A stretch of 64,000 nt of DNA from Glycomyces tenuis DSM 44171. GTDB taxonomy: Bacteria > Actinomycetota > Actinomycetes > Mycobacteriales > Micromonosporaceae. The notes under the pieces were generated by a model that saw only the letters and a list, made by a program, of their open reading frames with translations, was not told the DNA's origin and did not search any database. Both the position numbers and the translations under genes were made by a program. This document shows, piece by piece, positions 34,134 through 45,023 of this stretch. The stretch's first letter is position 1, and every line of letters begins with the position of its first letter. The stretch spans positions 124,001-188,000 of the forward strand of contig NZ_ATYW01000017.1 in assembly GCF_000427885.1 (NCBI RefSeq), read 5' to 3'.

Positions 34134-34664
34134 TCACCGTTCGAGGGCGGCGATGAACGCCTCGTGGGCGGCGTCGACCGCCCGCCGGTCCGCCCCGGCG
34201 ACGAGGTCGAGCAGCAGCCCTCTCGTGACCGCCACTCCGGCGCGCAGCAGCGCGGGGTCGGCCTCCATGCCGACCGCCGTCGCGGCCTTCATGGCGTGGT
34301 CGAGCCACGCGTCGGTCAGGTCGGGCAGCAGGTGCCGCCGGCCCCCGGCGGCGAGCCCGACCACCTCGAAGAACAGCCGCACGAACGGCAGCATGCGCGG
34401 CTCGGACAGTTCCGTCCACAGTGCCGCCATGAGCTCGCGCGGCGTGCGGGCCTCGGCGGCGAGGGCGACCAGGAGCTCGTGCTGGCGGCGCTCCATGTCG
34501 GACACGATCGCCGCGATCAGGCCCTCGCGGGACTCGAAGTGGTACAGGAGCATGCGGTGACTGGTGCCCGTCCCGGCGGCGATCTCGCGGAGGCTCTTCC
34601 CGGCGAAGCCGTGCCCCGCCGCGTGGTCGATGACGGCCGCGAGCAGCTTCTGACGAGCATTCAT
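34134..34664 (-). CDS. TetR-family transcriptional regulator
   Basis: A 176-residue TetR repressor with KSLREIAAGTGTSHRMLLYHFESREGL as the DNA-binding segment. It is divergent from a small SRPBCC protein gene; an 18-bp perfect-armed palindrome between them includes its own start codon, so autorepression is likely. Confidence 0.87.
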   Translation of the reverse strand: MNARQKLLAAVIDHAAGHGFAGKSLREIAAGTGTSHRMLLYHFESREGLIAAIVSDMERRQHELLVALAAEARTPRELMAALWTELSEPRMLPFVRLFFEVVGLAAGGRRHLLPDLTDAWLDHAMKAATAVGMEADPALLRAGVAVTRGLLLDLVAGADRRAVDAAHEAFIAALER

Positions 34665-34681
34665 GTACCAGATGGTACATT
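34663..34681. promoter_or_regulatory. TetR operator and leaderless promoter
   Basis: ATGTACC-AGAT-GGTACAT (34663-34680) has perfect 7-bp arms and sits between the divergent starts at 34664 and 34688. TACATT (34676-34681) ends 6 nt before the ATG at 34688, as in leaderless promoters. Confidence 0.7.
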
Positions 34682-34687
34682 GAAGGC

Positions 34688-35116
34688 ATGCGATACGAGA
34701 ACGCGCTCGTCATCGGCGCGCCCGCCTCCGTCGTCTGGGACCTGACGACGGACATCGCGCGCTGGCCCGAGCTCACCCCCACCATGCGAAGCGTCGAGCC
34801 GCTCGACCCGCTCCCCCTGAAGACGGGCGTCCGCGCCCGGATCAAGCAGCCCCTGCAGCCCGCCTCGGTCTGGACGGTCACCGAGTTCGAACCCGGCCGC
34901 CGCTTCGCCTGGGAGACCAGGCGGGGCGAGCTGACCATGACCGGGACGCACCTGGTCGAGGAGGTCGACGGCGGCTGCCGCAACACCCTGGGCCTCGAGT
35001 TGAGCGGCAAGGGCGAGGGGCGCTTCGCCTTCCTGTTCGGCGCGGCCGTCCGCTGGGGCATCGCCAAGGAGAACCAGGGCTTCAAGCAGGAGGCCGAACG
35101 GCTCGCCGCCGAGTAG
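34688..35116 (+). CDS. SRPBCC-family (START-like) protein
   Basis: A 142-residue START/SRPBCC fold protein, which usually binds a hydrophobic ligand in a deep pocket. It shows the family opening NALVIGAPASVVWDLTTDIARWPELTP and the C-terminal helix GIAKENQGFKQEAERLA. It is divergent from the TetR gene at 34664 and so is likely induced by that regulator's ligand. The gene ends 1 nt before the convergent LysR stop. Confidence 0.8.
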   Translation: MRYENALVIGAPASVVWDLTTDIARWPELTPTMRSVEPLDPLPLKTGVRARIKQPLQPASVWTVTEFEPGRRFAWETRRGELTMTGTHLVEEVDGGCRNTLGLELSGKGEGRFAFLFGAAVRWGIAKENQGFKQEAERLAAE

Positions 35117-35117
35117 C

Positions 35118-36023
35118 TCAGGCCGTGAGGCGGCTCGGCTCGGCGGGCGCGTCCCCCAGCAGTTCGAGGAGGTGCGCCGCGGGCGAATCGGCGTGGCCCC
35201 AGGCGGACGAGACCACCGAGACAGTCCACTCGGGATTATTGTGGTCGGCCAGCGGGAGGACCTTCAGCCCGGCGGCCTGCGGCTTGGCCGCGACGTGCCT
35301 GGGCACCACAGCGACGCCGAGACCGCGGCACACCAGGTCCAGCAGGGTGTGCACGTCGTTGACCGCGCAGCGCAGGCGGCGGCGCACCCCGTGCGCGGCG
35401 AAGGCGGCCTCGTTCATGGTGCGCACGCCCCAGGCGGGCCCGAAGTCGATGAAGTCCTGGTCGTCGAGGGCGTCCAGGCGCACCGAGGCGCGGGAGGCGA
35501 GCGGGTGCTCCGGCGGCAGGAGGAGCACCAGCGGCTCGCGGCCGAGCACGGTTCGCGGCAGCCCGCTCAGGTGCTTGTCGGTGGCGACGAAGGCGACGTC
35601 GAGCTCCCCGGCGCGGAGCATCGTGAGCAGATCGTGCGAGCCGCACTGCGTGAAGTGGGTCTCCACCCTCGGGTGGCGGCGGTGGAAGCGCTCGAGCAGC
35701 GCCGTGACGTCGACCAGGCCCAGGCACTGCTCGGCGCCGATCCGCAGCGAGCCGGAGACGGCCCGGCCGGCCTTGACGACCGCGTCGCGGGCGTCGGCGG
35801 CCTGCTCCAGGATCGAGCGGGCGAACGGCAGCAGCGCGAACCCGGCCTCGGTGGGCTCGACGCGGCGGGTGGTGCGGGTGAACAGGCTCGTGCCCAGCTC
35901 CTCCTCCAGGCTCCGGATCGCCGCCGACAGCCCCGACTGGGAGATGCCGCAGAGCTCGGCGGCGCGGGTGAAGTGCCGCTCGTCGGCGAGCGCGACGAGG
36001 TACTCGAGCTGCCGCAGATCCAT
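35118..36023 (-). CDS. LysR-family regulator (OxyR-like)
   Basis: A 301-residue LysR-type activator. The N-terminal helix-turn-helix reads FTRAAELCGISQSGLSAAIRSLEEELG, followed by a periplasmic-binding-like effector domain. Cys residues at CLGLVDV and TQCGSHD are present but no proof of redox sensing. It is divergent from two aldo/keto reductase genes and should regulate the one at 36137. Confidence 0.9.
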   Translation of the reverse strand: MDLRQLEYLVALADERHFTRAAELCGISQSGLSAAIRSLEEELGTSLFTRTTRRVEPTEAGFALLPFARSILEQAADARDAVVKAGRAVSGSLRIGAEQCLGLVDVTALLERFHRRHPRVETHFTQCGSHDLLTMLRAGELDVAFVATDKHLSGLPRTVLGREPLVLLLPPEHPLASRASVRLDALDDQDFIDFGPAWGVRTMNEAAFAAHGVRRRLRCAVNDVHTLLDLVCRGLGVAVVPRHVAAKPQAAGLKVLPLADHNNPEWTVSVVSSAWGHADSPAAHLLELLGDAPAEPSRLTA

Positions 36024-36064
36024 GATTCACGACTCCTGGTTCTGAATTGCATGAGGAAGATTTG

Positions 36065-36094
36065 TTGGACTTCTAGATCAACGCTTCGTAGGAT
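36065..36094 (+). promoter_or_regulatory. Promoter of the aldo/keto reductase pair
   Basis: TTGGAC (36065-36070) and TAGGAT (36089-36094) with an 18-nt spacer precede the ATG at 36137, which has AAGGAG just before it. A TTG-N14-CAA dyad (36065-36084 region) overlaps the -35, a plausible LysR-type contact site. Confidence 0.5.
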
Positions 36095-36136
36095 AGCCGC
36101 GTCCGACGGCAATCCGCTCGTTCCAAGGAGAGCTTC

Positions 36137-36997
36137 ATGCAGCAGCGCACCATCGGCGACCGCCGAGTCTCGGCGATCGGCCTCGGCGGCATGCCGATGT
36201 CGATCGAGGGCAGGCCGGACGAGGCCCGGTCGATCGCGACGATCCACGCCGCGCTCGACGCGGGCGTCACCCTGATCGACACCGCCGACGCCTACCACCG
36301 CGACGCGAACGAGGTCGGCCACAACGAGACGCTCATCGCCCGCGCGCTGCGCGAGCGCGGCGCCGGAGCCGACGAGGTCCTGGTCGCCACCAAGGGCGGC
36401 CACCTGCGCCCCGGCGACGGCAGCTGGACCAAGAACGGCCGCCCCTCCTACCTCAAGGAGGCCGCGAAGGCCTCGGCGAAGCGGCTCGGCGTCGAGGCGA
36501 TCGGCCTCTACCAGTTCCACCGGCCCGATCCCGAAGTGCCGTACGCCGACTCGATCGGCGCGATCCGCGAACTGCTCGACGAGGGCGTGATCCTGGCGGC
36601 GGGCATCTCGAACGCGGACGTCGCCCAGATCGACGAGGCGAACGAGATCCTCGGCGGGCGGCTGGCCTCGGTGCAGAACCAGTTCTCGCCCCGCTTCCGC
36701 TCCAGCGAAGGCGAACTCGAGCACTGCGCGAAGCTCGGCGTCGCCTTCCTGCCGTGGAGCCCGCTCGGCGGCATCCGCAACGCGCCCGAGCTGGGCAGCC
36801 GCCACGCCGTCTTCAACGAGGTCGCGGACGAGGTCGGCGTCAGCGTCTACCAGGCGACCCTCGCCTGGCAGCTCGCGCTCGCCCCGGTGGTCGTCCCGAT
36901 CCCCGGCGCCTCCCGGCCCGAGAGCATCCTCGACTCCGCGGGGGCCGCGGATGTCGAGCTCTCCCCCGACCAGATCGCCCGGCTCTCCGCCGCCTGA
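36137..36997 (+). CDS. Aldo/keto reductase
   Basis: A 286-residue TIM-barrel oxidoreductase. Catalytic residues appear in LIDTADAYHRDANEVG (Asp, Tyr), ATKGGH (Lys) and YQFHRPDPEV (His). It uses NAD(P)H to reduce carbonyl compounds. It is 15 nt upstream of a second, different aldo/keto reductase gene and divergent from a LysR regulator, implying an inducible carbonyl-detoxification pair. Confidence 0.88.
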   Translation: MQQRTIGDRRVSAIGLGGMPMSIEGRPDEARSIATIHAALDAGVTLIDTADAYHRDANEVGHNETLIARALRERGAGADEVLVATKGGHLRPGDGSWTKNGRPSYLKEAAKASAKRLGVEAIGLYQFHRPDPEVPYADSIGAIRELLDEGVILAAGISNADVAQIDEANEILGGRLASVQNQFSPRFRSSEGELEHCAKLGVAFLPWSPLGGIRNAPELGSRHAVFNEVADEVGVSVYQATLAWQLALAPVVVPIPGASRPESILDSAGAADVELSPDQIARLSAA

Positions 36998-37012
36998 GCT
37001 TCCAAGGAACCG

Positions 37013-37948
37013 ATGATGAAGACCTTCACACTGCCCGGCACCGACATCACCGCGCCGAACGTGGTCCTCGGCCTGATGCGCATCCAGGAGAAGACCGACG
37101 AGGAGGTCCGGACCCTCCTCAAGACCGCGACCGACGCGGGCGTCACCTTCCTCGACCACGCCGACGTCTACGGCAGCGAGGTCCACGGCTGCGAGCGCCG
37201 CTTCGCCGAGGCCATGCGGCTCACCCCCGCCGAGCGCGAGCGCCTGGTGATCCAGACCAAGACCGGCATCGTCAAGGACGGCCCGTACTTCGACTTCTCC
37301 TACGAGCACATCGTCGAGTCCGTCGACGGCTCGCTGGAGGCGCTCGGCACCGACTACATCGACATCCTGCTGCTCCACCGCCCCGACGCGCTCGTCGAGC
37401 CCGAGGAGGTCGCCCGCGCGTTCAGCGAGCTCGCCGCCGCGGGCAAGGTGCGCGCCTTCGGCGTCTCGAACCACACCGGACGCCAGATCGACCTGCTGCG
37501 CCGATACGTGGAGCAGCCGATCGTCGCCAACCAGGTGCAGCTCTCGATCACCCACGCGCCCTTGCTCGCCCAGGGGATGGCCGCGAACATGCAGGGGCTG
37601 GACCAGTCGATCAGCCGCGACGACGGCATCGTCGACTACTGCCGCCTGCACGACATCACCGTCCAGGCGTGGTCGCCGTTCCAGGCGGGCTTCTTCGACG
37701 GGCCGTTTCTCGGCTCGCCGCGCTATGCGGTGCTGAACACGGTGATCGACCGGATCGCGGCGAAATACGACGTGCCGCCGCTGGCGATCGCCACCGCGTG
37801 GATCACCCGGCACCCGGCGCAGATGCAGGTGGTCATCGGCACCACCACGCCGGAGCGCGTGGACGCGGCGGCGCGGGGCTCGGAGATCCCGCTGACCCGC
37901 TCGGAGTGGTACGAGCTCTTCCGCGCCGCCGGATACACCGTGCCCTAG
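37013..37948 (+). CDS. Aldo/keto reductase, YdhF-like
   Basis: A 311-residue aldo/keto reductase. Tetrad segments are FLDHADVYGSEVHG, IQTKTGI and LLLHRPDALVEPEEVA, the last two typical of the YdhF subgroup. It starts at ATG 37013 after CCAAGGAACCG. It is co-transcribed with the reductase at 36137 and ends before a strong hairpin at 37990. Confidence 0.88.
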   Translation: MMKTFTLPGTDITAPNVVLGLMRIQEKTDEEVRTLLKTATDAGVTFLDHADVYGSEVHGCERRFAEAMRLTPAERERLVIQTKTGIVKDGPYFDFSYEHIVESVDGSLEALGTDYIDILLLHRPDALVEPEEVARAFSELAAAGKVRAFGVSNHTGRQIDLLRRYVEQPIVANQVQLSITHAPLLAQGMAANMQGLDQSISRDDGIVDYCRLHDITVQAWSPFQAGFFDGPFLGSPRYAVLNTVIDRIAAKYDVPPLAIATAWITRHPAQMQVVIGTTTPERVDAAARGSEIPLTRSEWYELFRAAGYTVP

Positions 37949-37989
37949 CGCTTCGACGCCGACCGGGCGCCCCCGCGCGTTCGACAGTA

Positions 37990-38045
37990 GAGCCCTTGCC
38001 GGATGATGTTCTCGCACAATGAGGGCATCCATCCGGCAGGGGCTC
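37990..38045 (+). terminator. Hairpin terminator after the aldo/keto reductase pair
   Basis: GAGCCCTTGCCGGATG (37990-38005) pairs with CATCCGGCAGGGGCTC (38030-38045), 15 of 16 positions, and is followed directly by TTTTC. It fits a factor-independent terminator for the gene ending at 37948. Confidence 0.7.
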
Positions 38046-38101
38046 TTTTCGTCCATTCTTCTCGGATCCGAGCCGGTCGGCGACGTGTCTTGTTGGGGGG
38101 C

Positions 38102-38222
38102 AACGGGAGCCCACCCCGCGACGGGCCGCGGCCCCGGGCCCGGACGGGGCGGCGGGCGGCCGGCCGGGCCGGGCGCCGCGGCTCCCGTTCGGACTTGACA
38201 GACCTAGCACGACCGTTACTAT
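38102..38222 (+). promoter_or_regulatory. GC-rich inverted repeat followed by a TTGACA promoter
   Basis: AACGGGAGCC (38102-38111) and GGCTCCCGTT (38180-38189) are perfect 10-bp arms around an almost pure G/C core with further small palindromes. TTGACA (38195-38200) and TACTAT (38217-38222, 16-nt spacer) follow and probably drive the sulfotransferase gene. This explains most of the 320-bp gap after 37948. Confidence 0.55.
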
Positions 38223-38268
38223 CCACCATATTCCTTCCATGCCCAGGTAAAAGGAGAGGAATCGCCCC

Positions 38269-39483
38269 ATGGACTCCCGTACCACCCCGTTGTTCAAGGC
38301 GGTCAACGCCGCCATGGCACCGGCCCTGCGCTCGCGAAGGAACCCCGAAGCGGCCTGGGAGAAGGCCGTCCACCAGGCCGAACGGGTCAGCGGAGTCGCC
38401 GTCGACGGCGACGATGAGCAGTGGATCGCCGACTTCGAGTTCCTGATCCGCTGCGTCGCGGCGGTGCCGGGGCTGAGCCCGATGGGATGGGCCACGACCG
38501 TCATGGACGCGCGGGCGCGCCTGGTCAACCGGCTGCGCATCCGCGAGCTGCACCGGCGGCACCCCGAGATCGGCGCCGAGCCGATCGAGAAACCGGTCTT
38601 CATCGTGGGCCTCCCGCGCACCGCGACCACCCTGTCCCACCAGGTCCTCGCCGCCTCGCCCGCCTGCCGCGGCCCCCTGATGTGGGAGCTGACCCACACC
38701 GGACTCGAACCCGACCCGGCGGCGAAGGCCAAGCGGATCAAGCGCGCCCGGCGGCAGTTCTCGACGACGAAATGGGCGCCCGAACTCGCCCACATCCACC
38801 CCCTCGACGTCACCAAGCCCGAGGAGAGCATGTTCCTGCTCCCCCACGGGGTCTACCACCTGCTGTTCCACGCCCCCATGCCGAAGTACCGGGAATGGTT
38901 CGCCGAGCGGGACACGAGCGCGGACTACCGGTACCTCAAGGAGGCGCTCCAGGTCCTCCAGTACGGACGCGAGCGGCGCCGCTGGATCCTCAAGTACCCC
39001 TTCGACATCTGCCACATGCCGGTCATCCAGCGGGTGTTCCCCGGCGCCAGGTTCGTGTGGACGCACCGCGACCCCGTCGCCGTCGCCGGATCGCTGTGCA
39101 GTCTCGCCGAGCTGTCGCAGTCGCTGTTCCTCACCCGGCCCGACCGCGAGACCGTCGGCAGGCTCACCCTGGAGCTGATGGTCGAGGCCGTCGAGGCCGG
39201 CCGGGAATTCCGCCGCCGCCACCTGGCCGCGGTCGTCGACGTGCCCTACCACCGCTTGGTGTCCTCGCCCGAGCGCTACGTGCCCGAGCTGCACGAGCGG
39301 CTCGACATCCCGTGGACCTTCGACGACGGCGAGCGGCTGGTCGATTCGCTGAACCGCAGCCTCCGCGAACGCGAGCGCGACCGCAGGCACGAGTACCGCG
39401 TCGGCGACTTCGGGCTCGACAGCGAGGAGCTCGAGAAGGCCTTCGCCGACTACCAGCGCTGGACGGCCGCGATCGACTACTGA
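38269..39483 (+). CDS. Sulfotransferase family protein
   Basis: A 404-residue sulfotransferase-like protein that would move sulfate from PAPS to a hydroxyl group. The 5'-phosphosulfate loop is FIVGLPRTATT (residues 111-121), and the 3'-phosphate region is seen around FVWTHRDPVAVAGSLCSL. ATG at 38269 follows AGGAG. It has its own promoter. The acceptor is unknown. The 3' end overlaps the convergent hydrolase gene by 7 nt. Confidence 0.85.
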   Translation: MDSRTTPLFKAVNAAMAPALRSRRNPEAAWEKAVHQAERVSGVAVDGDDEQWIADFEFLIRCVAAVPGLSPMGWATTVMDARARLVNRLRIRELHRRHPEIGAEPIEKPVFIVGLPRTATTLSHQVLAASPACRGPLMWELTHTGLEPDPAAKAKRIKRARRQFSTTKWAPELAHIHPLDVTKPEESMFLLPHGVYHLLFHAPMPKYREWFAERDTSADYRYLKEALQVLQYGRERRRWILKYPFDICHMPVIQRVFPGARFVWTHRDPVAVAGSLCSLAELSQSLFLTRPDRETVGRLTLELMVEAVEAGREFRRRHLAAVVDVPYHRLVSSPERYVPELHERLDIPWTFDDGERLVDSLNRSLRERERDRRHEYRVGDFGLDSEELEKAFADYQRWTAAIDY

Positions 39484-40016
39484 GCGGGCCAGTCGGCGGC
39501 GGTGAGGAAGTCCTCGGCCGCCGCGACGATCCGGCCGAGCACCGCGATCGACTCGGTGACGGCGCCGGGCACGAACATGCCGTGGTCGGCGCCCTCGACC
39601 TCCAGCACGTGCGGTGTCAGGCGCCTGGCCGCCTCGCCGTCCCACAGCCGGTCGGCGGTGCCGCCGACGAGGAGGAACGGCGCCGTCGCACTCGACAGGG
39701 CCTCGGTCACCCACGGCACGGTCAGCAGCGGCGTCAGCCAGATCGCCGGCAGGCCGCGCTCGGCGGCGAGGCGGGCGGCGTTGGTGCCCAGCGACTTGCC
39801 GATCAGCAGCGGGCTGCCGCCGACGGTGTCGAGGAGCGGGGCGACCTCCCCGGCCACCCACTCCTCGATGGGCGGCTCGAACACGTCCACCGGCCGCTGC
39901 GACCAGCTGTGCCGGTGGACGGACGCGCCGCGCCGCTCGGCGACGGCGGGGACGTACAGGAGCATCCCCGTGCTCGGTCCGTACATTCCCCCGGGGATCA
40001 CGACAGCGTCGGCCAT
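39477..40016 (-). CDS. Small alpha/beta hydrolase
   Basis: A 179-residue alpha/beta hydrolase-like protein. A nucleophile elbow is seen in LLIGKSLGTNAAR (G-x-S-x-G), Asp in LLVGGTADRLWDG and His in VEGADHGMFVPG, giving a full triad in a short fold. No signal peptide. Substrate unknown. Confidence 0.75.
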   Translation of the reverse strand: MADAVVIPGGMYGPSTGMLLYVPAVAERRGASVHRHSWSQRPVDVFEPPIEEWVAGEVAPLLDTVGGSPLLIGKSLGTNAARLAAERGLPAIWLTPLLTVPWVTEALSSATAPFLLVGGTADRLWDGEAARRLTPHVLEVEGADHGMFVPGAVTESIAVLGRIVAAAEDFLTAADWPAQ

Positions 40017-40078
40017 ACGTCGACCTTAGACCCCCTGCCGCCGCGCCCCCGGCGCCCGTTCGCGGACATCAACGGGCG

Positions 40079-42017
<1,939 letters not shown>

Positions 42018-42039
42018 TCGGGGTTCCTCCTCAGATGAG

Positions 42040-42064
42040 AGGCGAGGCCGCCGGGGCCTCGCCT
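42040..42064 (-). terminator. Hairpin after the DUF4383 gene
   Basis: GGCGAGGCC-GCCGG-GGCCTCGCC with one more A-T pair forms a 10-bp stem with a 5-nt loop, downstream of the minus-strand gene ending at 42159 and just before the start at 42017. No clear U tract, so function as terminator is likely but not certain. Confidence 0.5.
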
Positions 42065-42158
42065 GTTGTCGCCGCCGGCCGCTCACGCGGCGCGACGGCC
42101 TCGCTCGATCAGTATCGGCCATCGCGGAGCGCCGGTCAGGCCGGGACCGCCGGGACGG

Positions 42159-42611
42159 TCAGGTCCTGGACCGGGCGCCGCCGAGCACGACGCCGAGGAG
42201 GATCATGCCGACCGCCAGGATCAGGTGCAGCCAGTTGTCGGCGGTGTTGAGCGGCACGAAGTTCGCGGTCGAGTCGTGGTCGACCACCAGTCCGTAGATC
42301 CACAGCACCAGGTAGACGAGACCGCCGCCGATGAGGAAGGCCCGCGCGCCGCCCGCGGAGCGGGCCATGGCGAAGCCGACGACACCGAACAGCAGGTGGA
42401 CGATGTTGTGGAGGACGGAGACCTGGAAGAGACCGAGCAGCATCGCGGACGACTCGTGTCCGGCGAAGCTCATGGAGTCGTAATCGGTGGTCACGCCCGG
42501 AATGAACCCGAGCACGCCCACCAGCAGGAATACTGCCGAAACGACCATGGTGACCAGTTGGACCGGCGAGCGGGCGGCCGTGTCCCGCTCCGAGTGCATT
42601 GCCTCAGACAT
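42159..42611 (-). CDS. DUF4383-family membrane protein
   Basis: A 150-residue integral membrane protein with four hydrophobic segments (LVTMVVSAVFLLVGVLGFIP, NIVHLLFGVVGFAMA, AFLIGGGLVYLVLWIYGLV, LHLILAVGMILLGVVLG). The N-H-I-V-H-L-x-F-G-x-V-G pattern marks DUF4383. ATG at 42611 with AAGGAG 7 nt upstream was chosen over 42671. Function unknown; members often occur near stress sigma genes. Confidence 0.8.
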   Translation of the reverse strand: MSEAMHSERDTAARSPVQLVTMVVSAVFLLVGVLGFIPGVTTDYDSMSFAGHESSAMLLGLFQVSVLHNIVHLLFGVVGFAMARSAGGARAFLIGGGLVYLVLWIYGLVVDHDSTANFVPLNTADNWLHLILAVGMILLGVVLGGARSRT

Positions 42612-42770
42612 CCCTTGGCTCCTTCCTGAGAAGTGGGAATGCCGCTGGGATACCCCGCCCATGGCTTTCATACGCCCGGCGAGCTGCGCGTGCCCGGACG
42701 AATCGGCCGTTGGTCCGAGGCGGATCGGCCCGCCGTCCGGCTCAGGGGCCCTCGGGCACGCGGAAAGCGG

Positions 42771-44297
42771 TCACCAGCACAGGTGCGTGGCGAAGGCATA
42801 GTAGGTGAGGGTGATCGTGTCGTCGTGGTCCGCCGTCGTTCCGGCGCCGGGGTCCTGCATCACGACGTCGCAGCCGTCGAGGCTGCCGTCGCCTTCCTTG
42901 CTCATGTGCTGCTGCGTTTCGACGCTGTCGAAGCCGAGGGCGTGCAACTGCGCTTGGGCCTCGGCGACCGGAACGCCGTACAGATCCGGGACCTGCTCGC
43001 CACCGCCGTCCGCGGTGTCGCCGCCGGGGTCGGTGTCCTCACCGCCGCCGGGGTCGGTGTCCTCACCGCCGGACTCGCCTCCACCGGAGCCGTCCCCGCC
43101 GGTGTCGCCGCCGGTGCCCCCGGTGGTGTCGCCGCCGGACTCGCCGCCGTCGGCGTCGGGAGCCGGATCGGTGCCGGAGCTCGCATCGGGCGAGGAGGCC
43201 TCGCTCGGCGTTCCGGTGCCCCCGCCGGGCACGGCGCCGGTGCCGGACTGCGAGTCGCCTTCCTGAACGGATTCGCTCGTGTCCTCGTCCCCTGCCGCGG
43301 TCGGGCCGTCGTCGGCCGGGCCCGTCCACGGCGACCAGGCGAGCAGCCCGGCCAGCAGGAGGATCACCGCGACGGCCGCCGCCACGAAGCCGAGGCGCCG
43401 CGGCCCCGACGGTTTCGCGCCGTTCGGCTGCTGCACCGTCTGCCGCTGCATCGCCAGCGGCACGGTGGCCTCGCCGGCGGCGGCCCGGCAGGCCTCGGCG
43501 AACGCCTCGGCCGAGGCCCACCGGTCCTCGGGGGCCTTCGCCAGTGCCTTCATCACCACGGCGGCGACCCGCGGCGGCACCTCGTCGGGCAGCGGCGGCG
43601 GCGCGGCGTTCAGGTGGGCGGCGACGACCGCCGTGCGGTCGTTCGAGGCGAACGGCGGTTCTCCCGCGAGGCACTCGTAGGCGACGGCTCCCAGCGAGTA
43701 GAGGTCGGAGACCGCCGTGGTGTCCTTGAGGTCGAGCTGCTCCGGCGAGGCGTAGTGGAGCGTCCCCAGTGCCACGCCGGTCGAGGTCAGGGAGGTGACG
43801 CCGTTGATCCGCGCGATGCCGAAGTCGACGAGTTTGACGGCGCCGTCCTCTTCGATGAGGATGTTGCCGGGCTTGATGTCGCGGTGGACGATGCCTTCGC
43901 GGTGGACGAGCCGCAGGGTGTCGGCGACCGCGCCGATGACCGCCATCGCCCGCTCTGGCGAGAGCCGCTCCTCGCGGTCGAGCAGCGCCGACAGCGACTC
44001 GCCTTCGACGAGCTCCATCACCAGGTAGGCGACGTCCTCGTCGCCGACGGTGCAGGAGCCGTGGTCGTAGACCACCGCGAAGCCCGCGCCCTTGAGCCTG
44101 GCCGCCGCTCGGGCCTCGCGGTCGAAGCGCTTCCGGGCCTCGTCGTTGTCCTGGAAGAGCGAGTTCCGCAGCAGCTTGACCGCGACCGGCCTGTCCAGCT
44201 GCGCGTCGTGGCCGCGCCATACCGCGCCCATGCCGCCGGTGGCGATCAGCTCCTCGAGCACGTAGCGGTTCGCGATACGGATGCCGGATTCCACCAT
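42771..44297 (-). CDS. Ser/Thr protein kinase with a C-terminal PASTA-like domain
   Basis: A 508-residue PknB-type kinase. Kinase residues: glycine loop ATGGMGAVWRG (20-28), Lys41 (VAVKLL), VHRDIKPGN (HRD 138-140) and VDFGIA (DFG 158-160). One transmembrane helix at about 302-321 is followed by a long Gly/Asp/Ser/Thr-rich linker and an extracellular PASTA-like domain (VPDLYGVPVAEAQAQLHALGF). Such kinases sense cell-wall fragments. Divergent from the sigma factor gene at 44514. Confidence 0.9.
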   Translation of the reverse strand: MVESGIRIANRYVLEELIATGGMGAVWRGHDAQLDRPVAVKLLRNSLFQDNDEARKRFDREARAAARLKGAGFAVVYDHGSCTVGDEDVAYLVMELVEGESLSALLDREERLSPERAMAVIGAVADTLRLVHREGIVHRDIKPGNILIEEDGAVKLVDFGIARINGVTSLTSTGVALGTLHYASPEQLDLKDTTAVSDLYSLGAVAYECLAGEPPFASNDRTAVVAAHLNAAPPPLPDEVPPRVAAVVMKALAKAPEDRWASAEAFAEACRAAAGEATVPLAMQRQTVQQPNGAKPSGPRRLGFVAAAVAVILLLAGLLAWSPWTGPADDGPTAAGDEDTSESVQEGDSQSGTGAVPGGGTGTPSEASSPDASSGTDPAPDADGGESGGDTTGGTGGDTGGDGSGGGESGGEDTDPGGGEDTDPGGDTADGGGEQVPDLYGVPVAEAQAQLHALGFDSVETQQHMSKEGDGSLDGCDVVMQDPGAGTTADHDDTITLTYYAFATHLCW

Positions 44298-44386
44298 GTC
44301 TCCCTTGAGGTTTCGTGTGAGCCGGGGGCGCGGCGCAGGTGGCGTGCAGGTCGATCGCGAAGACGCGCCGGTATGCGACCAGCTTA

Positions 44387-44402
44387 CCTACCGTAGGGTA
44401 GG
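44387..44402. promoter_or_regulatory. Inverted repeat upstream of the Ser/Thr kinase gene
   Basis: CCTACC-GTAG-GGTAGG has perfect 6-bp arms about 90 bp before the kinase start. On the minus strand it runs into TAAGCT, a possible -10. The bound regulator is unknown. Confidence 0.4.
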
Positions 44403-44453
44403 CGGCCCGCTCCGCGGCGGCGTGAACGGCGCCGCCCGACCTCCTTCTCCGAT

Positions 44454-44480
44454 GCAACCTCCCTGAGGGCCCGTTCCGTA
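44454..44480 (+). promoter_or_regulatory. Candidate ECF-type promoter of the sigma factor operon
   Basis: GCAACC (44454-44459) and CGTA (44477-44480) are 17 nt apart, close to the GCAACC/CGT pattern recognised by actinobacterial SigE-type ECF sigma factors. It lies about 35 nt before the sigma factor start, so autoregulation is plausible. Confidence 0.4.
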
Positions 44481-44513
44481 GAAGGGGAGACGGAGACATG
44501 ACGAGAGGCCCTC

Positions 44514-45023
44514 ATGACGCCACAGCAGGAGACCGAGTTCCGCGAGTACGTGGAGGCCCGGCGCAGCGCGCTGCTGCGGACGGCCTTCCTCATGTGCGGC
44601 GATTGGCACCGAGCCGAAGACGCCGTGCAGACCTCGCTGATCAGGTTGTACGGCAAGTGGAGTCGCACGCGGCCGGAGACGGCCGACGCCTACACCCGCC
44701 GGATCATCGCCAACGCGCTGATCGACGAGTCGCGGCGGAGCTGGTTCCGCCGCGAGCGCTCCTACGCCGCGCCGCCCGACGTCCCGGTCCGGGCCGGCGG
44801 GCACGACGACCGCCTGACGGCCGTCTCCGTCCTCGCCAAGCTGCCACCCAGGCAGCGGGCCACCCTGGTCCTCCGCTTCTGGGAGGACCTGTCGGTCGAC
44901 GAGACCGCGCGGATCCTCCGCTGCTCGACCGGCACCGTCAAGAGTCAGACCGCGCGGGGACTGCAGACGCTGCGCGACCTGTATGAGAATGCCGATCTCA
45001 CAGGCCAAGGAGCCGAATCATGA
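44514..45023 (+). CDS. SigE-family ECF RNA polymerase sigma factor
   Basis: A 169-residue extracytoplasmic-function sigma factor. Region 2 is RRSALLRTAFLMCGDWHRAEDAVQTSLIRLY with TADAYTRRIIANALIDESRR; region 4 is LPPRQRATLVLRFWEDLSVDETARILRCSTGTVKSQTARGL. This is the actinobacterial SigE-family (SigK/SACE-like) pattern. Its TGA overlaps the ATG of the next gene, which encodes a membrane protein that is probably its partner. Confidence 0.92.
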   Translation: MTPQQETEFREYVEARRSALLRTAFLMCGDWHRAEDAVQTSLIRLYGKWSRTRPETADAYTRRIIANALIDESRRSWFRRERSYAAPPDVPVRAGGHDDRLTAVSVLAKLPPRQRATLVLRFWEDLSVDETARILRCSTGTVKSQTARGLQTLRDLYENADLTGQGAES

